Below are positions 51,160 to 62,029 of a DNA stretch of 64,000 bases, piece after piece. Position 1 is the first letter of the stretch. The number at the start of each line of letters is the position of its first letter. The DNA is from Anniella stebbinsi. Its lineage: Eukaryota > Chordata > Lepidosauria > Squamata > Anniellidae. A program made the translations under genes and the position numbers. Location of the stretch: NCBI GenBank assembly GCA_029215795.1, contig JARDYH010000007.1:98161263-98225262 (forward strand), in the 5' to 3' direction. The notes beneath the pieces are model-generated. The model saw only the letters and a list, made by a program, of their open reading frames with translations, had not been told where the DNA came from and did no database searches.

Positions 51160-51907
51160 CATTAGATGGTGCCATCTCTATCACTTGAGGCTCAGGTGTT
51201 CTCAGTGGCATGGAGTGCCTTATACCAGCTTTGGCTGGTGGCCCAGCTATGCCCCTATCTGGGCAGGGATAACCGGGTTTCAGTCATCTATGCTCTGGTA
51301 ACTTCCAAGTTAGATTACTACAATGCACTCTACATGGAGCTGCCATTGAGGACTGATCAGAAGCTGCATCTTAAGCAAAGTGTGGCAGACACATTGATAA
51401 CTGGGACTAGAAGGTCTGAGCAATTCTGGCCCACTTGCATTGGCTACCTGCATGTCTCTGAGCCCAATTCAAGGTGCTGGTGTTAACTGTAAAGCCTTAC
51501 ATGGCTCAGGACCACAATACCTGATAGAACCCCTCTCCTGACATGACCCTACCTGGACACTACGATCAACATCTGGGGCCTTCCTCTCTGTGGCTCATCT
51601 GAGGGAGGCTCGGAAGGTGGCAACAAGGGAGAAGGCCTTCTCAGTGGTGCCCCCCGACTATGGAATGAGCTCATGTTTTGGGTGTCAGGTTAAGACTGTC
51701 TTCTGTTCCTGGGCATGTAATGGCATATGATGAGGCACTCATGTCAGCCATCTTGAACATGACTGCTAGTTTAAATGTATCTTTAAATATTATACTGCTA
51801 TATTACATTATTATGATTTTGTATTACAATGTTTATATTGTTGTAGGTGTGTGTGTGTGTGTGTGTGTGTGAATTATTATGAGCCGCCCAGAGAAATAAT
51901 AATAATA
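51160..51907 (+). pseudogene. L2 RT C-terminal fragment and 3' end
   Basis: The forward frame (51166-51486) reads SLSLEAQVFSVAWSALYQLW, LVTSKLDYYNALYMELPL and DTLITGTRRSEQF, aligning to the thumb of the L2 at 53.2 kb. The 3' part has gagccgcccagagaaataat and ends in a short ATA run. A (TG)n stretch lies at 51847-51871. Confidence 0.75.
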
Positions 51908-52450
51908 ATGGGACAGAACAATTCATAAGGACAAGACAATACTTCACCATTAATCAGACATAACTGGCCATCAGATTCAACCTCCTCAAAGAACCTACAC
52001 CATATATACATAATCTTAGAAAATGCAAATCATAAAATATACTGGGACAGAACAATTCATACAGACAAGACAATACCTTGCAATTGACCAGACGTACCTC
52101 ATTCACATAGCAATACCTAATGACAAATATGTTGTAGAAGGAAGAGAAAAAGAGAGAAAAATATACACCATTGGCTACAGAAGTTAAATAACTATGACAA
52201 CAGGAAAAAGTTACAGTTATTCTGTTAGTCACATCAGTCACCGGCATCACAGCAAACAGGGCCTACCAAAATACATCCACATCAACATTCAGAAAGCAGT
52301 CATATTTAAAACATGTTCAATAGTCAGGAAATTCCTGAATCAGTAAAAGACAGCATGACTTGGCAAAGCTTGTCATGTTCATTTAGAAAGACCACCATGG
52401 ACAAGAAAATCATCACTATCATCATCCAAGATCTGAACAGAGAGAGGTAA
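51907..52450 (+). pseudogene. R4/Dong-like LINE fragment, sister of 30640-31133
   Basis: Shares gacagaacaattcat, gtcaggaaattcctgaatcag and agcatgacttggcaaagc with the other copy. The first 140 bases are partly duplicated: gggacagaacaattcata occurs near 51910 and near 52044. Translation is broken by several stops. Confidence 0.5.
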
Positions 52451-52741
52451 TAATAAAACCAAGGTTCTAGTGGAACGAGGTGGGCCACAATGTACCCCTG
52501 GGAAAATAGAAGTCGTGCCAGCCATTACCTTTCATGGTTACAGGTAAGATGGGCAACTTCCCCTTTAATTTCTGACCCACATTTAAGCTCCGGCTTGGGG
52601 AAGTAGCATCTCTCCACCACATGGCAGTGCCAAACCTAAATATATTCAAAACAGAAGAGTTGGGACCAATGTATAAATACCTTATTCTGTGTTTACTGAA
52701 ACAGCAGCCACAGGAGGCTACTAATTCCATCAACAAAATAA
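52451..52741. other. No gene seen
   Basis: Nothing recognised. Confidence 0.4.
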
Positions 52742-52815
52742 TGGGAGATGGCTGCATTAATAGAAGTATAGCTTCCAAATCGTGAGAGGTATTGGTTCCC
52801 CTTTATTCGGCACTG
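52742..52815 (+). mobile_element. Short CR1 fragment
   Basis: aatagaagtatagcttccaa and cggcactgg are the forward version of the CR1 stretch at 24420-24480. Confidence 0.7.
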
Positions 52816-55750
52816 GTTATTTATTTATTTATTTATTACATTTGTATACCGCCCCATAGCCGAAGCTCTCTGGGCGGTTTACATAGGATTAAAAACAATT
52901 AAAAACAATATACAAAAATTAAAACAGCAAAAACATACAACATACACACAATCTGTACATTTAAAAACCACTTCAACACTTCAAAAAACTACAAGAAACA
53001 AAAAAAACAAAAACAAACCCAGGCTCCTCAGATATTGCCAAATGCCTGAGAGAAGAGGCAAGTCTTGACCTGGCGCTGAAAAGATAACAATGTTGGTGCC
53101 AGGCGGGCCTCGTCGGGGAGATCGTTCCACAATTGGGAAGCCACCACAGAAGGCCCTCTCTCTTGTTGCCGACTTCCGAGCTTCCCTCAGAGGAGGCTCT
53201 CGGAGGAGGGCCTTAGATGTTTAACGTAGTGTTCGGGTAGGTTCATGTCGGGAAAGGCGTTCCATCAGGTATTGTGGTCCCAAGCCGTGTAAGGCTTTAT
53301 AGGTTAAAACCAGCACCTTGAACCGGGCTCGGAAACATACAGGCAGCCAATGCAAGCGGGCCAGAGTAGGTCTTATATGTTCGAACCTACTGGTTCCAGT
53401 TATCAATCTGGCCGCTGCATTTTGCACAAGCTGCAGCTTCCGAACCACCTTCAAAGGCAGCCCTACGTAGAGTGCATTGCAGTAATCTAACTTGGAGGTT
53501 ACCAGAGCATGGATAACTGAAGCCAGGTTATCCCTGTCCAGATAGGGACGTAGCTGAGCCACCAACTTAAGTTGGTAGAAGGCACTCCGTGCCACTGAGG
53601 CCACCTGCGCCTCAAGTGACAGAGATGGTTCTAGGAGAACCCCCAAGCTACGAACCCGCTCCTTCAAGGGGAGTGCAACCCCATCCAGAACAGGTTGAAC
53701 ACCCTCCATCCGGTCAGTGGAACCACCCACTAACAGCATCTCAGTCTTGTCTGGATTGAGTTTCAGTTTATTAGCCCTCATCCAGTCCATTGTCGCAGCC
53801 AGGCACTGGTTCAGCACATCCACAGCCTCACCTGATGAAGATGAAAAGGAGAAATAGAGCTGCATGTCATCAGCGTACTGATGACAACGCACTCCAAAAC
53901 TCCGGATGACTGCACTCAACGGTTTCATATAGATATTGAACAGCATGGGGGATGAAACTGACCCTTGCGGAACCCCATACTGGAGAATCCATGGGGCCGA
54001 GCAATGTTCCCCAAGCACCACCTTCTGGAGCCGACCCACCAAGTAGGAGCGGAACCACTGCAATGCAGTGCCTCCCACTCCCAACTCAGCCAGTCGTCCC
54101 AGAAGGATACCATGGTCGATGGTATCGAAAGCCGCTGAGAGATCAAGGAGAATCAACAGAGTCACACTCCCCCTTTCTTTCTCCCGACATAGGTCATCAT
54201 ACAGGGCGACCAAGGCTGTTTCCATACTAAAACCAGGCCTGAAACCCGACTGAAATGGATCCAGATAATCAGTCTTATCCAACCTGTCCAAGCACCTTGT
54301 CAACATCCTCGAGCTTTATCAACTGAAACTCATCCAAGAAAACAGGACAAGCCTATGCTCTGGACTCCTTGTTAGATTCACCTGCTATGAATGCTCAAGA
54401 TTTTATTCTGGAAGTGCCTAGCAAATTCTGTACAGCGGGCCTCAGATAGTTGTACCACATCCTTGAGGCTGGCATGTAATAGCCCCTGGACAACTCTGAA
54501 AAGCTCCGCTGGGCGGCAGATTGATGATTTGATAGTGGCAGCAAAGTATTGCTTTTTTGCCGCCCTCACTGCCCCTGAATATACCTTACTATAGGCACTT
54601 ACCAGTGTTAGATTGCATCCATCAGGAGTTTGTCTCCATCTGCCCTCAAGCCGTCTCCTATTTTGTTTCATTGCTCTCAGCTCTGGGGTATACCATGGAG
54701 CTGTACGAGCTCTACACAGGAGAGGGCGCTCAGGAGCAATCGTGTCAACCACCCGGGTCATTTCTGCATTCCACAGATCAACCAGGGTTTTGACAGGAGA
54801 GCCAGCCCTATCAGCTGGAAAACTCCCCAGAGCCCTTTGGAAAACATTAGCCTCTAGGGGCAGACCATCTTAATAGGTTTCCCACCCTTGCAGAGGGGAA
54901 AAGCCACTGTAAGTCTAAACCTCAGCAGGTGGTGATCTGACCATGACAACGGGACTGATGTTAAGTCCCCCACTTTCAGTTCACCATGTCCAGTTGAAAA
55001 AAAAACAAGTCTAGAGTATGCCCTACTACATGCGTTGGGCCGATGGCATGTTGGGACAGTCCCATGGTTGTCATGGAGATCATGAAATCCTGAGCTGCCC
55101 CAGATAAAGAATGTTGACATCTACCAGAACACTCTCTAGCTGTCAGCTGTCAGCTGAGCTAGAGAGTCTGTTGAGCAGCGGGGTGGGTGGTACATCAACA
55201 GAATTCCTAATCTGTCCCATTGGCCTAACACAAGGTGCAACCCAGACCAGAAGTCACATGGACAGGGAGCCTTAAGAGAAGGATGGAGTTCCTATAGACC
55301 ACAGCAACCCTCCCTCCCTGGTCCTCAGGTCTACCCTGATGCTGAGCCAAGTATCCCGGTGGGCATAACTGGGAGAGGCTGACTCCTCTCTGCTCACCCA
55401 CCCAGGTCTCGGTTATACATGCCAGATCGGCTGCCTCATCCACAATTAAGTCATGGATGAGGGAGATCTTATTTTGTACCGATCTGGCATTTAAAAGCAG
55501 CATCCAGAGGCCCAAGGGCTGGCTGATAGGGCAACCAACAATCCTGCAGTTGTGAGGAGGACTGGAACATGGCACAACCGTTAACTGTCTGAGCCGTGTT
55601 CCCCTTACCTGGCACGTCCTCCTCACAATGCCATATCTCCCTCTACTCACCACTACACTGTTTGGAGGATTGGGGGAGAATGACAAACCTCCAGAAAGCA
55701 CATAATTCTCCCCTGCCACGCTAATGGCGGCCTTAAAGGGGAAAGTGTGT
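52816..55750 (-). mobile_element. Nearly complete L2-type LINE
   Basis: About 2.9 kb in reverse orientation: a (tttA)n tail and 3'UTR at 52816-53220, then RT, linker and APE endonuclease up to about 55720. It is the best-preserved L2 in the window and the reference for the other fragments (5819, 21725, 22885, 40637, 51160). Confidence 0.88.
53221..55719 (-). pseudogene. L2 ORF2 (APE endonuclease and reverse transcriptase), four open pieces
   Basis: In protein order: the endonuclease N-terminus (55719-55225, with LWMLLLNARSVQNKISLIHD and ADLACITETWVGEQ), the endonuclease end (55120-54854, with PLSWSDHHLLRFRL), the linker (54761-54378, with PWYTPELRAMKQNRRRLEGR) and the RT (54306-53221, 361 open codons). 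The RT has FQSGFRPGFSMETALVALYD, LLDLSAAFDTIDH, GVPQGSVSSPMLFNIYM and HQYADDMQLYF, so the catalytic Asp pair is present. Only about three frame breaks in 830 codons separate it from an intact gene. Confidence 0.87.
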
Positions 55751-55754
55751 CATT

Positions 55755-55850
55755 CCAGAACATTATAGACAATTACAGAAAATACCCCGACACCCTAGAT
55801 AGAAAAACCAGGACAAATCCAGGGAAATCCTGACAGTTGGTAACCCTATT
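55755..55850. mobile_element. hAT-like MITE end
   Basis: The right end gttggtaaccctatt read in reverse (tagggttaccaac) resembles hAT termini, with ggacaaatccagggaaatcc inside. The other end is not visible. Confidence 0.4.
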
Positions 55851-55939
55851 AAGCAGATCGGTTCATGCCTTGATTTTTCAAAATTTTAAGTGAAACTTAA
55901 ACAAAATCCCTAAAAAGTAAGGCATGAACCGATCTGCTT
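55851..55939. repeat. Perfect 21-base inverted repeat
   Basis: 55851-55871 (core cagatcggttcatgcc) is the exact reverse complement of 55919-55939, with a 47-base loop. Confidence 0.9.
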
Positions 55940-56190
55940 CCATGTTTCATCTCTTCATCTTGCATTTCTTTTAAAAAAAAACTTGTACTGCTCAAGCACC
56001 TAGACCCCAAAGAGAAGCTTTGAGTTTGAAGTTTAAAAAATTCCTAAAAATAAAGGCGTGATCCGATCTGCTTCCAACTTGACATGGCTTAATCCCTACT
56101 TAAGAGCTACTATTTATCTTTAAAAATGGCAGAATTGTAAGCATTTTAGTTAATTTCCATAGGTTATAATGGGCAGTTTATGCTGACAGG
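55940..56190. repeat. hAT-like repeat family shared with 45800-46095
   Basis: Shares the order tctgcttccaacttgacatg, cttaagagctact, atctttaaaaatgg, ttagttaatttccata with the 45.8-kb units. Non-coding. Confidence 0.5.
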
Positions 56191-56249
56191 GGCTTTTATG
56201 AGTTGAATTCCCAAACATCTGGAGATCTATATTCTGCCTGCCCTTGTTC

Positions 56250-56606
56250 TAGAACAGCATTCCCCAACCCGGTGCCCATCAGATGTGTTGGGTTACAACT
56301 CTCAACATGAGGAGATACTCTAAAAAATGAGAAGTAGGTGGTCCTAAGTTGTTCATCATTTTCCACAACCCCACACTCACCACTGCATTTCATATTGCAT
56401 ATCCAGATGTTTGAGATGACAAGTCCCAGCATTCCTGACCACGGGACATACTGACTTGCAACAATGGGACTTGTAGTCCACACCTTTGGAGGGCACCAGG
56501 TTGGGGAAGGGCTGCTCTTAACAAAAAAAGAGAAGTAGGTGGCCCTAAGTTGTTCGTGATCAGTTTTCCACAACCCCACAGTCACCTCTGCATATCATAT
56601 TCTCCA
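56250..56606. repeat. Fold-back repeat with an 80-base direct repeat
   Basis: ccccaacccggtgcccatca (56264) and agggcaccaggttggggaag (about 56490) are inverted arms of a common reptile-type fold-back element. Overlapping it, 56321-56400 and 56523-56606 are direct copies sharing gagaagtaggtgg and cctaagttgttc. Confidence 0.5.
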
Positions 56607-57053
56607 TCCTGTCCTCATGGTTTATCTGCTTTGGGAGAATGAGAATTTCTGCCTCCTTAGGGACGATGTGGCGTTAAGGCTTGTGAGTCTTAACTCCCAA
56701 TTTCCCTGCTTTTTGGTGCTTGGTTGGAAACTGTAGAGCCTTAACGTTGTTTTTGTAAACCGAAGGTTTTTTTTGTTGAATGACTTCTATAGTGCATGCT
56801 CAGCTTCATTCTGAAACTAGAAGGCTGCCAGTACTGTAATATTTGCAGAGGGAGCCACCTAGTGGATTCTATGTGCAATATCTATTCCTTTAGTTATGGA
56901 ATGTGGGAGTGAATGGAATGTTAATAGGGAAGTGGGGGGGGGGGCTTATGGCCTCAAACTATCTTTCTGAAAACAGAAACAGCACGGAGATCTGTGTACA
57001 TTTCTGCACCTCTGATGCGGAAGGAAAATAAAATGTGGATCAGAGACTTAAAA
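56607..57053. other. No gene seen
   Basis: Nothing recognised apart from a G run near 56934. Confidence 0.4.
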
Positions 57054-57425
57054 TGTGAGGTACTGGTTCCCCTCTATTTGCAAATGGTTAGGCCTCATCT
57101 TGAGTATGGTGTCCAGTTCTGGGCACCTCACTTCAAGAAGGATGCAGACAACCTGGAGCGTGTTCAGAAAAGGGCAACGAAGATGATCAGGGGTCTGGAG
57201 ACAAAGCCCTATGAGGAGAGACTGAAAGAACTGGGCATGTTTAGCCTGGAGAAGAGAAGACTGAGGGGAGACACGATAGCACTCTTCAAATACTTGAAAG
57301 GTTGTCACACAGAAGAGGGCCAGGATCTCTTTTTGATCAGCTCAGAGTGCAGGACACGGAATAATGGGCTGAAGTTACAGGAATCCAGATTCCAGCTGGA
57401 CATCAGGAAAAACTTCCTGTTAGAA
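57054..57425 (+). pseudogene. CR1 ORF2 C-terminus
   Basis: The frame has [59 protein letters not shown] and [10 protein letters not shown], then runs into the insertion. It aligns without gaps to the reverse-strand CR1 at 24100-24400. Confidence 0.88.
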
Positions 57426-57426
57426 C

Positions 57427-57983
57427 TCCATCACACCAGTGATTTAGTGCATCCTCACCATGTCTGGTGTGCGGATTTGCAGCACGGTACTCACATGACC
57501 CCATGCCTGTCCTGCTGACACCCTGCCTCTTCCCCAGCCTTTCGTAGAACGCTAGAAGTCTGGATTATTTCCCCTAAACGCATTTCATGAGTTCTAAGGC
57601 TCCGTGTAGTTTTAAAGGAACTGGGGGCTTGAATAGATTGCATAAGGTTCTGGCAGGGAAAAGCAATCTCTCCCAGCAGCTGGCTTCAAGCCTCAATATA
57701 AAACCCAAACCTTGCATCCCAGGCTCAAAAGCGTTTCTTAAAATCATGCAATGCCTGAATCTCTGCAGAGACAGGATTGTACTTCCTCAATGCCCCCTAA
57801 AAGGTTGTTCCATTTTTGCCTGGCGATCTGGTTGAAGTGCTCATCTGACAGGACCTGACTGGAGGGAGAAAGAGAAGGGGAGGGGTGGGGTGGAGCGTAA
57901 GAGCTAATAAGCTTAGGCGCTAAGCTTGACTCGCTTCTGCCTCAGAGGTAAAAAAAAATGTGGAGGCAAACCAGGTGGTCTTA
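57427..57983. mobile_element. Unrecognised insertion in CR1 flanked by ttaga
   Basis: CR1 reads aaaaacttcctg then ttaga before the insert, and ttagagcagtacaac after it, so ttaga is duplicated. The roughly 557-base insert has no open frame with homology and does not start with TG, so a plain LTR is not obvious. Confidence 0.5.
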
Positions 57984-58449
57984 GAGCAGTACAACAATGG
58001 AACCAATGACCTAGGGAGGTTGTGGGCTCTGCCACATTAGAAGCATTCAAGAAGCAGCTGGACAACCATCTATCAGTTATGCTTTAAGGTGGATTCCTGC
58101 ATTGAGCAGGGGGTTGACCTCACAGACCCCTTCCAACTCTACTATTCCATGAGCCTATAATGTAGTGCAAAGACCCTGATCCCTACTTTCCCTTTCTGTG
58201 TGGTGGGAAAACAGAACATTTCTCATCATGAATTTTTGTTCTCAGAGATCTACAGAGGGCATTCCTTCACTTTTGGGATGGCAAGATTTGTCACTTCTTC
58301 AGGGCTGAGCCACCCTGCCCTCCCAGACCAGACTCAACCCCACAAATAAAGGGAGAAAAAGTAAGCCTATGCCAACAGCATAAAATATGCTTTAGGGCTA
58401 GTTTTTCTTTTTCTTTTTCTTTCGCTTTTTATTTTATTCCTTGGAAAAG

Positions 58450-58738
58450 CAAAACAAGGATCCATGAAATCTAAAAGGGATCCTCATGATTTCATTTGAT
58501 TTTATAGAGGACACCCACAAAACCATTATCCAATCATACAACACATCTGCCTTCATGGACTGAACTACATAAATCACCAATCCAGCACTTGTGGGTGTGG
58601 CCACAGCTCAAAAACATAGAAAATAGGCAAGGATCCTCAGGGATCCCCATGATTTCAAATCACAATCCAGTCACGGAGCACATCAGCCTCTACAAACTGA
58701 ACCACAAAAATCAGGGATCCACAACCCGTGGGTGCAGC

Positions 58739-58772
<34 letters not shown>

Positions 58773-59500
58773 TTTATTCATTCCCCTTTCTCCCTCTGGA
58801 TCAAGGCAGGGAACAACACCAAATACAAATGATATAAAATACATAAAACTGATTAAAAGCATATAAAACTAATACATTAAAATACCAATAAAACTCTTAA
58901 ATGGCACAAAAATATGGAAAACAGGCAAAGATCCTCAGGGATCCTCATGATTTCATATGATTTTTTACAAAGCAACACCACCAACCACTATCCAATCACA
59001 GAGTCTATTGATTTCTACAGACTGAACCACCAAACTAGGGATCTACCACTTGTGGGGGCAGCCATGATGCAAAAACATGGAACTGAGGCAGGGTTCCGCA
59101 TGATTTCATGTGATTTTTACAGAGCAACCCCCCAACCTACAACCCAATCGCAGAGCCCATCAGCCTCCACAGAATGAACCACCAAAATTGGATGCAAAAA
59201 TGCGAATAACAGGCAGGGATCCTTGCAGATCCTCATGTGTTTTTTTCATGGAAAACACTCCAAACCACAATCCAATCACAGAAGACATCCATGCCCAGGG
59301 AATGAACTACAAAAAACATAGATTCGGGGCTTTATGGCACAGTCATAGTTTAAAATCATGTACACGAGGCACAATTCAATGTCTATCCTGGGAAGTTTTG
59401 CATTGGGTTCTTCACATGCACCCCAAAACCCCATCAAAGCACAGAACTCATCTTTATCCAACTATGCATACTAAGAATCCCATATCTGCTTCTTTAGCTC
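58450..59500. repeat. Diverged tandem array, about five to six units of 130-165 bases
   Basis: Landmarks repeat in the same order: ggatcctcatgatttca (near 58478, 58640, 58939, 59092, 59227), aatccaatcacagag, ctgaaccaccaaa, gggatccacaacc, gtgggtgcagc and aaaaacatggaaaacaggc. Units differ at many positions, so the array is old. It is interrupted at 58739-58907. Confidence 0.75.
58739..58907 (-). mobile_element. L2-family 3' end inserted in the tandem array
   Basis: A (aat)n run and ctctggatcaaggcagggaa are the inverted 3' tail and 3'UTR of the L2 family seen at 22620-22707. Confidence 0.6.
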
Positions 59501-59880
59501 AAATAGTGTGATCCATTTATGCAAAGCATGGATGCTCCTTGTCCAATTGATGCATGCTTTTTAGAGGCCAGAGTATAGAAGGATGACAGCTGATTTGATT
59601 ATGGAGTTGGGGCTATTTCTCTGGTTTGTTCACAAAGAGAAAAACCAAACGTTCTTGTTTGCATATCACAACAAATACCAAAGGATGGAACATGTCTGAT
59701 TTATTTAGCTTCTCTCAATCAGAGCAGGAGAGATGGGGGAGTGTGCAGTAGCATGCTGACTCATTCATAAAAACCAAGGGTTTTAAAAAAGGTACTGCAT
59801 GTTGAGCTTTTTAAGGTTCATCTCTGAGGATATGTCCTTCAAAGCAATGGTTTTGTACTGCAGTGGAAAACTCAAATACA
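59501..59880. other. No gene seen
   Basis: Nothing recognised; it precedes the CR1 leader repeats. Confidence 0.4.
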
Positions 59881-60340
59881 GCTGAGCACAGCAGAGAAGA
59901 GGAAGCTGCCCCAGCTGGTCTAGAAAGTACATAAGGAAGAGAGCTCCCAGAGAGTGAGCAATCAGAAAGAGCGAACAGGGAGAGCAAACAGGAGTTTGTC
60001 ATGGGGAGTGTAGTGGAAGGCAAAGAGACCAAGGCAAAGAGGAGAGAGGCCTCAAGTAAATCCAGGAGGCTGCCTATAAAAAGTGGCCATGTGCTCGTCA
60101 TGTGCTCCTGAGTGCTGATTCAAGGGGTGTGTCCTGAGAGCTGCTGCTATGATTGAAGGGGCATGGCCTGATTGCTCTCAACAACTGAGTGGGCAGGGAG
60201 ATTCATTCTGTTTCCTGACTCCTAGCTGAGCAGAGCAGAGCAGAGAAGAGGAAGCTGCCCCAGCTGGTCTAGAAGGTACATAAGGAAGAGAGCTCCCAGA
60301 GAGCAAGTGAACAGGGAGAGCAAACAGGAGTTTGGCAGGG
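59881..60340 (+). promoter_or_regulatory. Duplicated CR1 leader unit, possible promoter monomers
   Basis: The stretch gcagagaagaggaagctgcc with ccagctggtctagaa and tacataaggaagagagctcc occurs twice, about 345 bases apart, upstream of ORF1. Some LINEs carry such tandem 5' monomers with promoter activity. That function here is inference. Confidence 0.45.
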
Positions 60341-60479
60341 GAGGTCAAGGGGATGTCCCTAACAAAATTTTGTTCTCGTAAGACACTCATATAGTCGGGG
60401 ACTTGTTCACTTTCAGAGAGGGCAGGACAAAGCACAGGACAAAGCACAATACAATTAGAAAGGCAGAAACAAAACAGAA

Positions 60480-61594
60480 ATGGAGACTATGGATGGAAAG
60501 GAGTCTCTAGTGGTGGTGACTTGCAAAGTGTGTGCAATGTCTGTGTTCCTGCCTGAGATCAACATGACCTACACCTGCAACAAATACAAGCTAGTTGCAC
60601 TATTGGAAGAAAAAAAGAGTACTTGAGCGGCAAGTGTCCACCCTCCAGTGAATAAGAGAAGGTGAAAAGTTCTTAGACAGAACGGTGGAACTGCAACAGC
60701 AACACGATGCAACAAGAGCAACAGCAAGCTGAAGCAAAAGTGGAGAATGCTGAGGTGAGGAAAGCCAATGAAGAGGAAACTCCATGGAAAAGGGTGACAG
60801 GAGCACAAGAATTAAAAGACACTCTGCACCAGTGGAACTGTTACAGTTATGTAACTGCTTCCAGCTACTGGAGGAAGAGACTGGAGGACAGTCTGCAGAG
60901 GAAGAATTACAGGGGATCCTGTGCAACAATGAACAAGAGGCAGAAGGTCAGTTGACCAAGAAGAATAGAAGAATAGTCGTGGAAGACTCCCTGCTGCGTG
61001 GGATTGAAACCCAAGTATGTCGTGAAGACCTATGGACTCACCAGGTGTGCTGTCTCCCTGGAGCACAAATCAGAGATGAGACTGAAGGGTTGCCAAAACT
61101 CATAAAACCCACCAACACATATCTTTTTCTTTTCATCCACGATGATATTGCCAAGCGGAGCTACGAAGAAATCACATCAGACTTTGAAACTCTGGGAAGG
61201 AAACTCAAGAACTTTGGGGCCCAGATAGTTTTCTCATCCATCCTCCCAGTTCTTGGAAAGGCAAATTAAAATACTTTGGGTGAATAACTGGCTACGAAGA
61301 TGGTGCCGACGTGAGGGATTCGGATTCTGGGACCACGGGCTATGCTACTTGGAAGATGGACTGCTGGCAAGGGCACCTCACAAGGACTGGGAAGAATGTG
61401 TTTGGCCACAGCATGAAGAACTTAATCAGGAGGGCTTTAAACTGAATCCTACGGGGGAGGGAGACGTAAACTCCAAGGCAACAACGGATGAAGGCTTATG
61501 CACCATAACAGAGAGAACGGCTCCAATATCACCCAAAAATAGTGTTCACAACAATGTAGGGAAGAAGCCAGACTATAAAGCACATGGTCTTTGA
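60480..61594 (+). pseudogene. CR1 ORF1 with N-terminal Cys motif and GDSL-esterase-like domain
   Basis: The ATG at 60480-60482 opens METMDGKESLVVVTCKVCAM and continues to YTCNKYKLVALLEEK, a CR1 ORF1 zinc-finger and leucine-zipper-like start. After a frame break near 60620, 60784-61269 gives VEDSLLRGIETQ (the GDSLLRG nucleophile block, with Glu in place of Gly), QVCCLPGAQIRDE, HDDIAKRSYEEI and NFGAQIVFSSILPVLGK. 61253-61594 gives WVNNWLRRWCRREGFGFWDH and FKLNPTGEGDVN. Its several frames make it inactive. The esterase-like domain is known in CR1 ORF1 proteins. Confidence 0.8.
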
Positions 61595-61609
61595 TGTCTA
61601 TATACTAAT

Positions 61610-62029
61610 GCCCAGAGCATGGGGACAGACTTGAACTCTTAATACATGAAGGCAAATACGACTTGATAGGTATAACTGAAACTTGGTGGGATGACTCCCA
61701 TGACTGGAATATAGCAATTGAAGGATATAAGTTGTTCAAAAAGTACAGAAGAAATAGAAAGGTAGGCAGAGTTGCATTATATGTTAAAAATACTTATCCC
61801 TGCACAGAAATACAGGAGGATGAGCCTGGGAGCCCCATCGAGAGCAACTGGATTAAAATAAATGTGGCAAGGAATAAAAGGAACATGATAGTTGGAGTCT
61901 ACTACAGACCACCCAATCAAGGAGAAGAGGAGGATGAAACTTTTGAAAAGCAAATTGCCAGTGTTTCAAGGAAATCTGATGTAGTAGTAATGGGGGACTT
62001 CAATTACCCCGATATCTGTTGGGAGACAA
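61610..62029 (+). pseudogene. CR1 ORF2 endonuclease N-terminus
   Basis: The frame (61663-62043) has [64 protein letters not shown] and [15 protein letters not shown]. These cover the catalytic Glu and Asp-Asn of the APE domain. The rest was lost at the junction with the Penelope-like fragment. Confidence 0.88.

Larger units (their letters stand above)
57054..58160 (+). mobile_element. CR1 LINE 3' part, interrupted by an unrecognised insertion
   Basis: Forward CR1 from [20 protein letters not shown] (57054) to the 3'UTR end (gttgacctcacagacccctt, ctactattccatga, about 58160). It is interrupted near 57427-57983. Confidence 0.85.
59881..62029 (+). mobile_element. CR1 LINE 5' half with duplicated leader and ORF1
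   Basis: Two leader units (59881-60002 and 60225-60340) precede ORF1 (60480-61594) and the start of ORF2 (about 61610-62029). The element is cut at 62029 by a Penelope-like fragment, within gatatctgttgggagacaa. Confidence 0.8.

Noticed and set aside
58450..59500. CRISPR-like repeat array
   Set aside because: The units are long, diverged and adjacent, without short identical repeats and unique spacers; the genome is eukaryotic.
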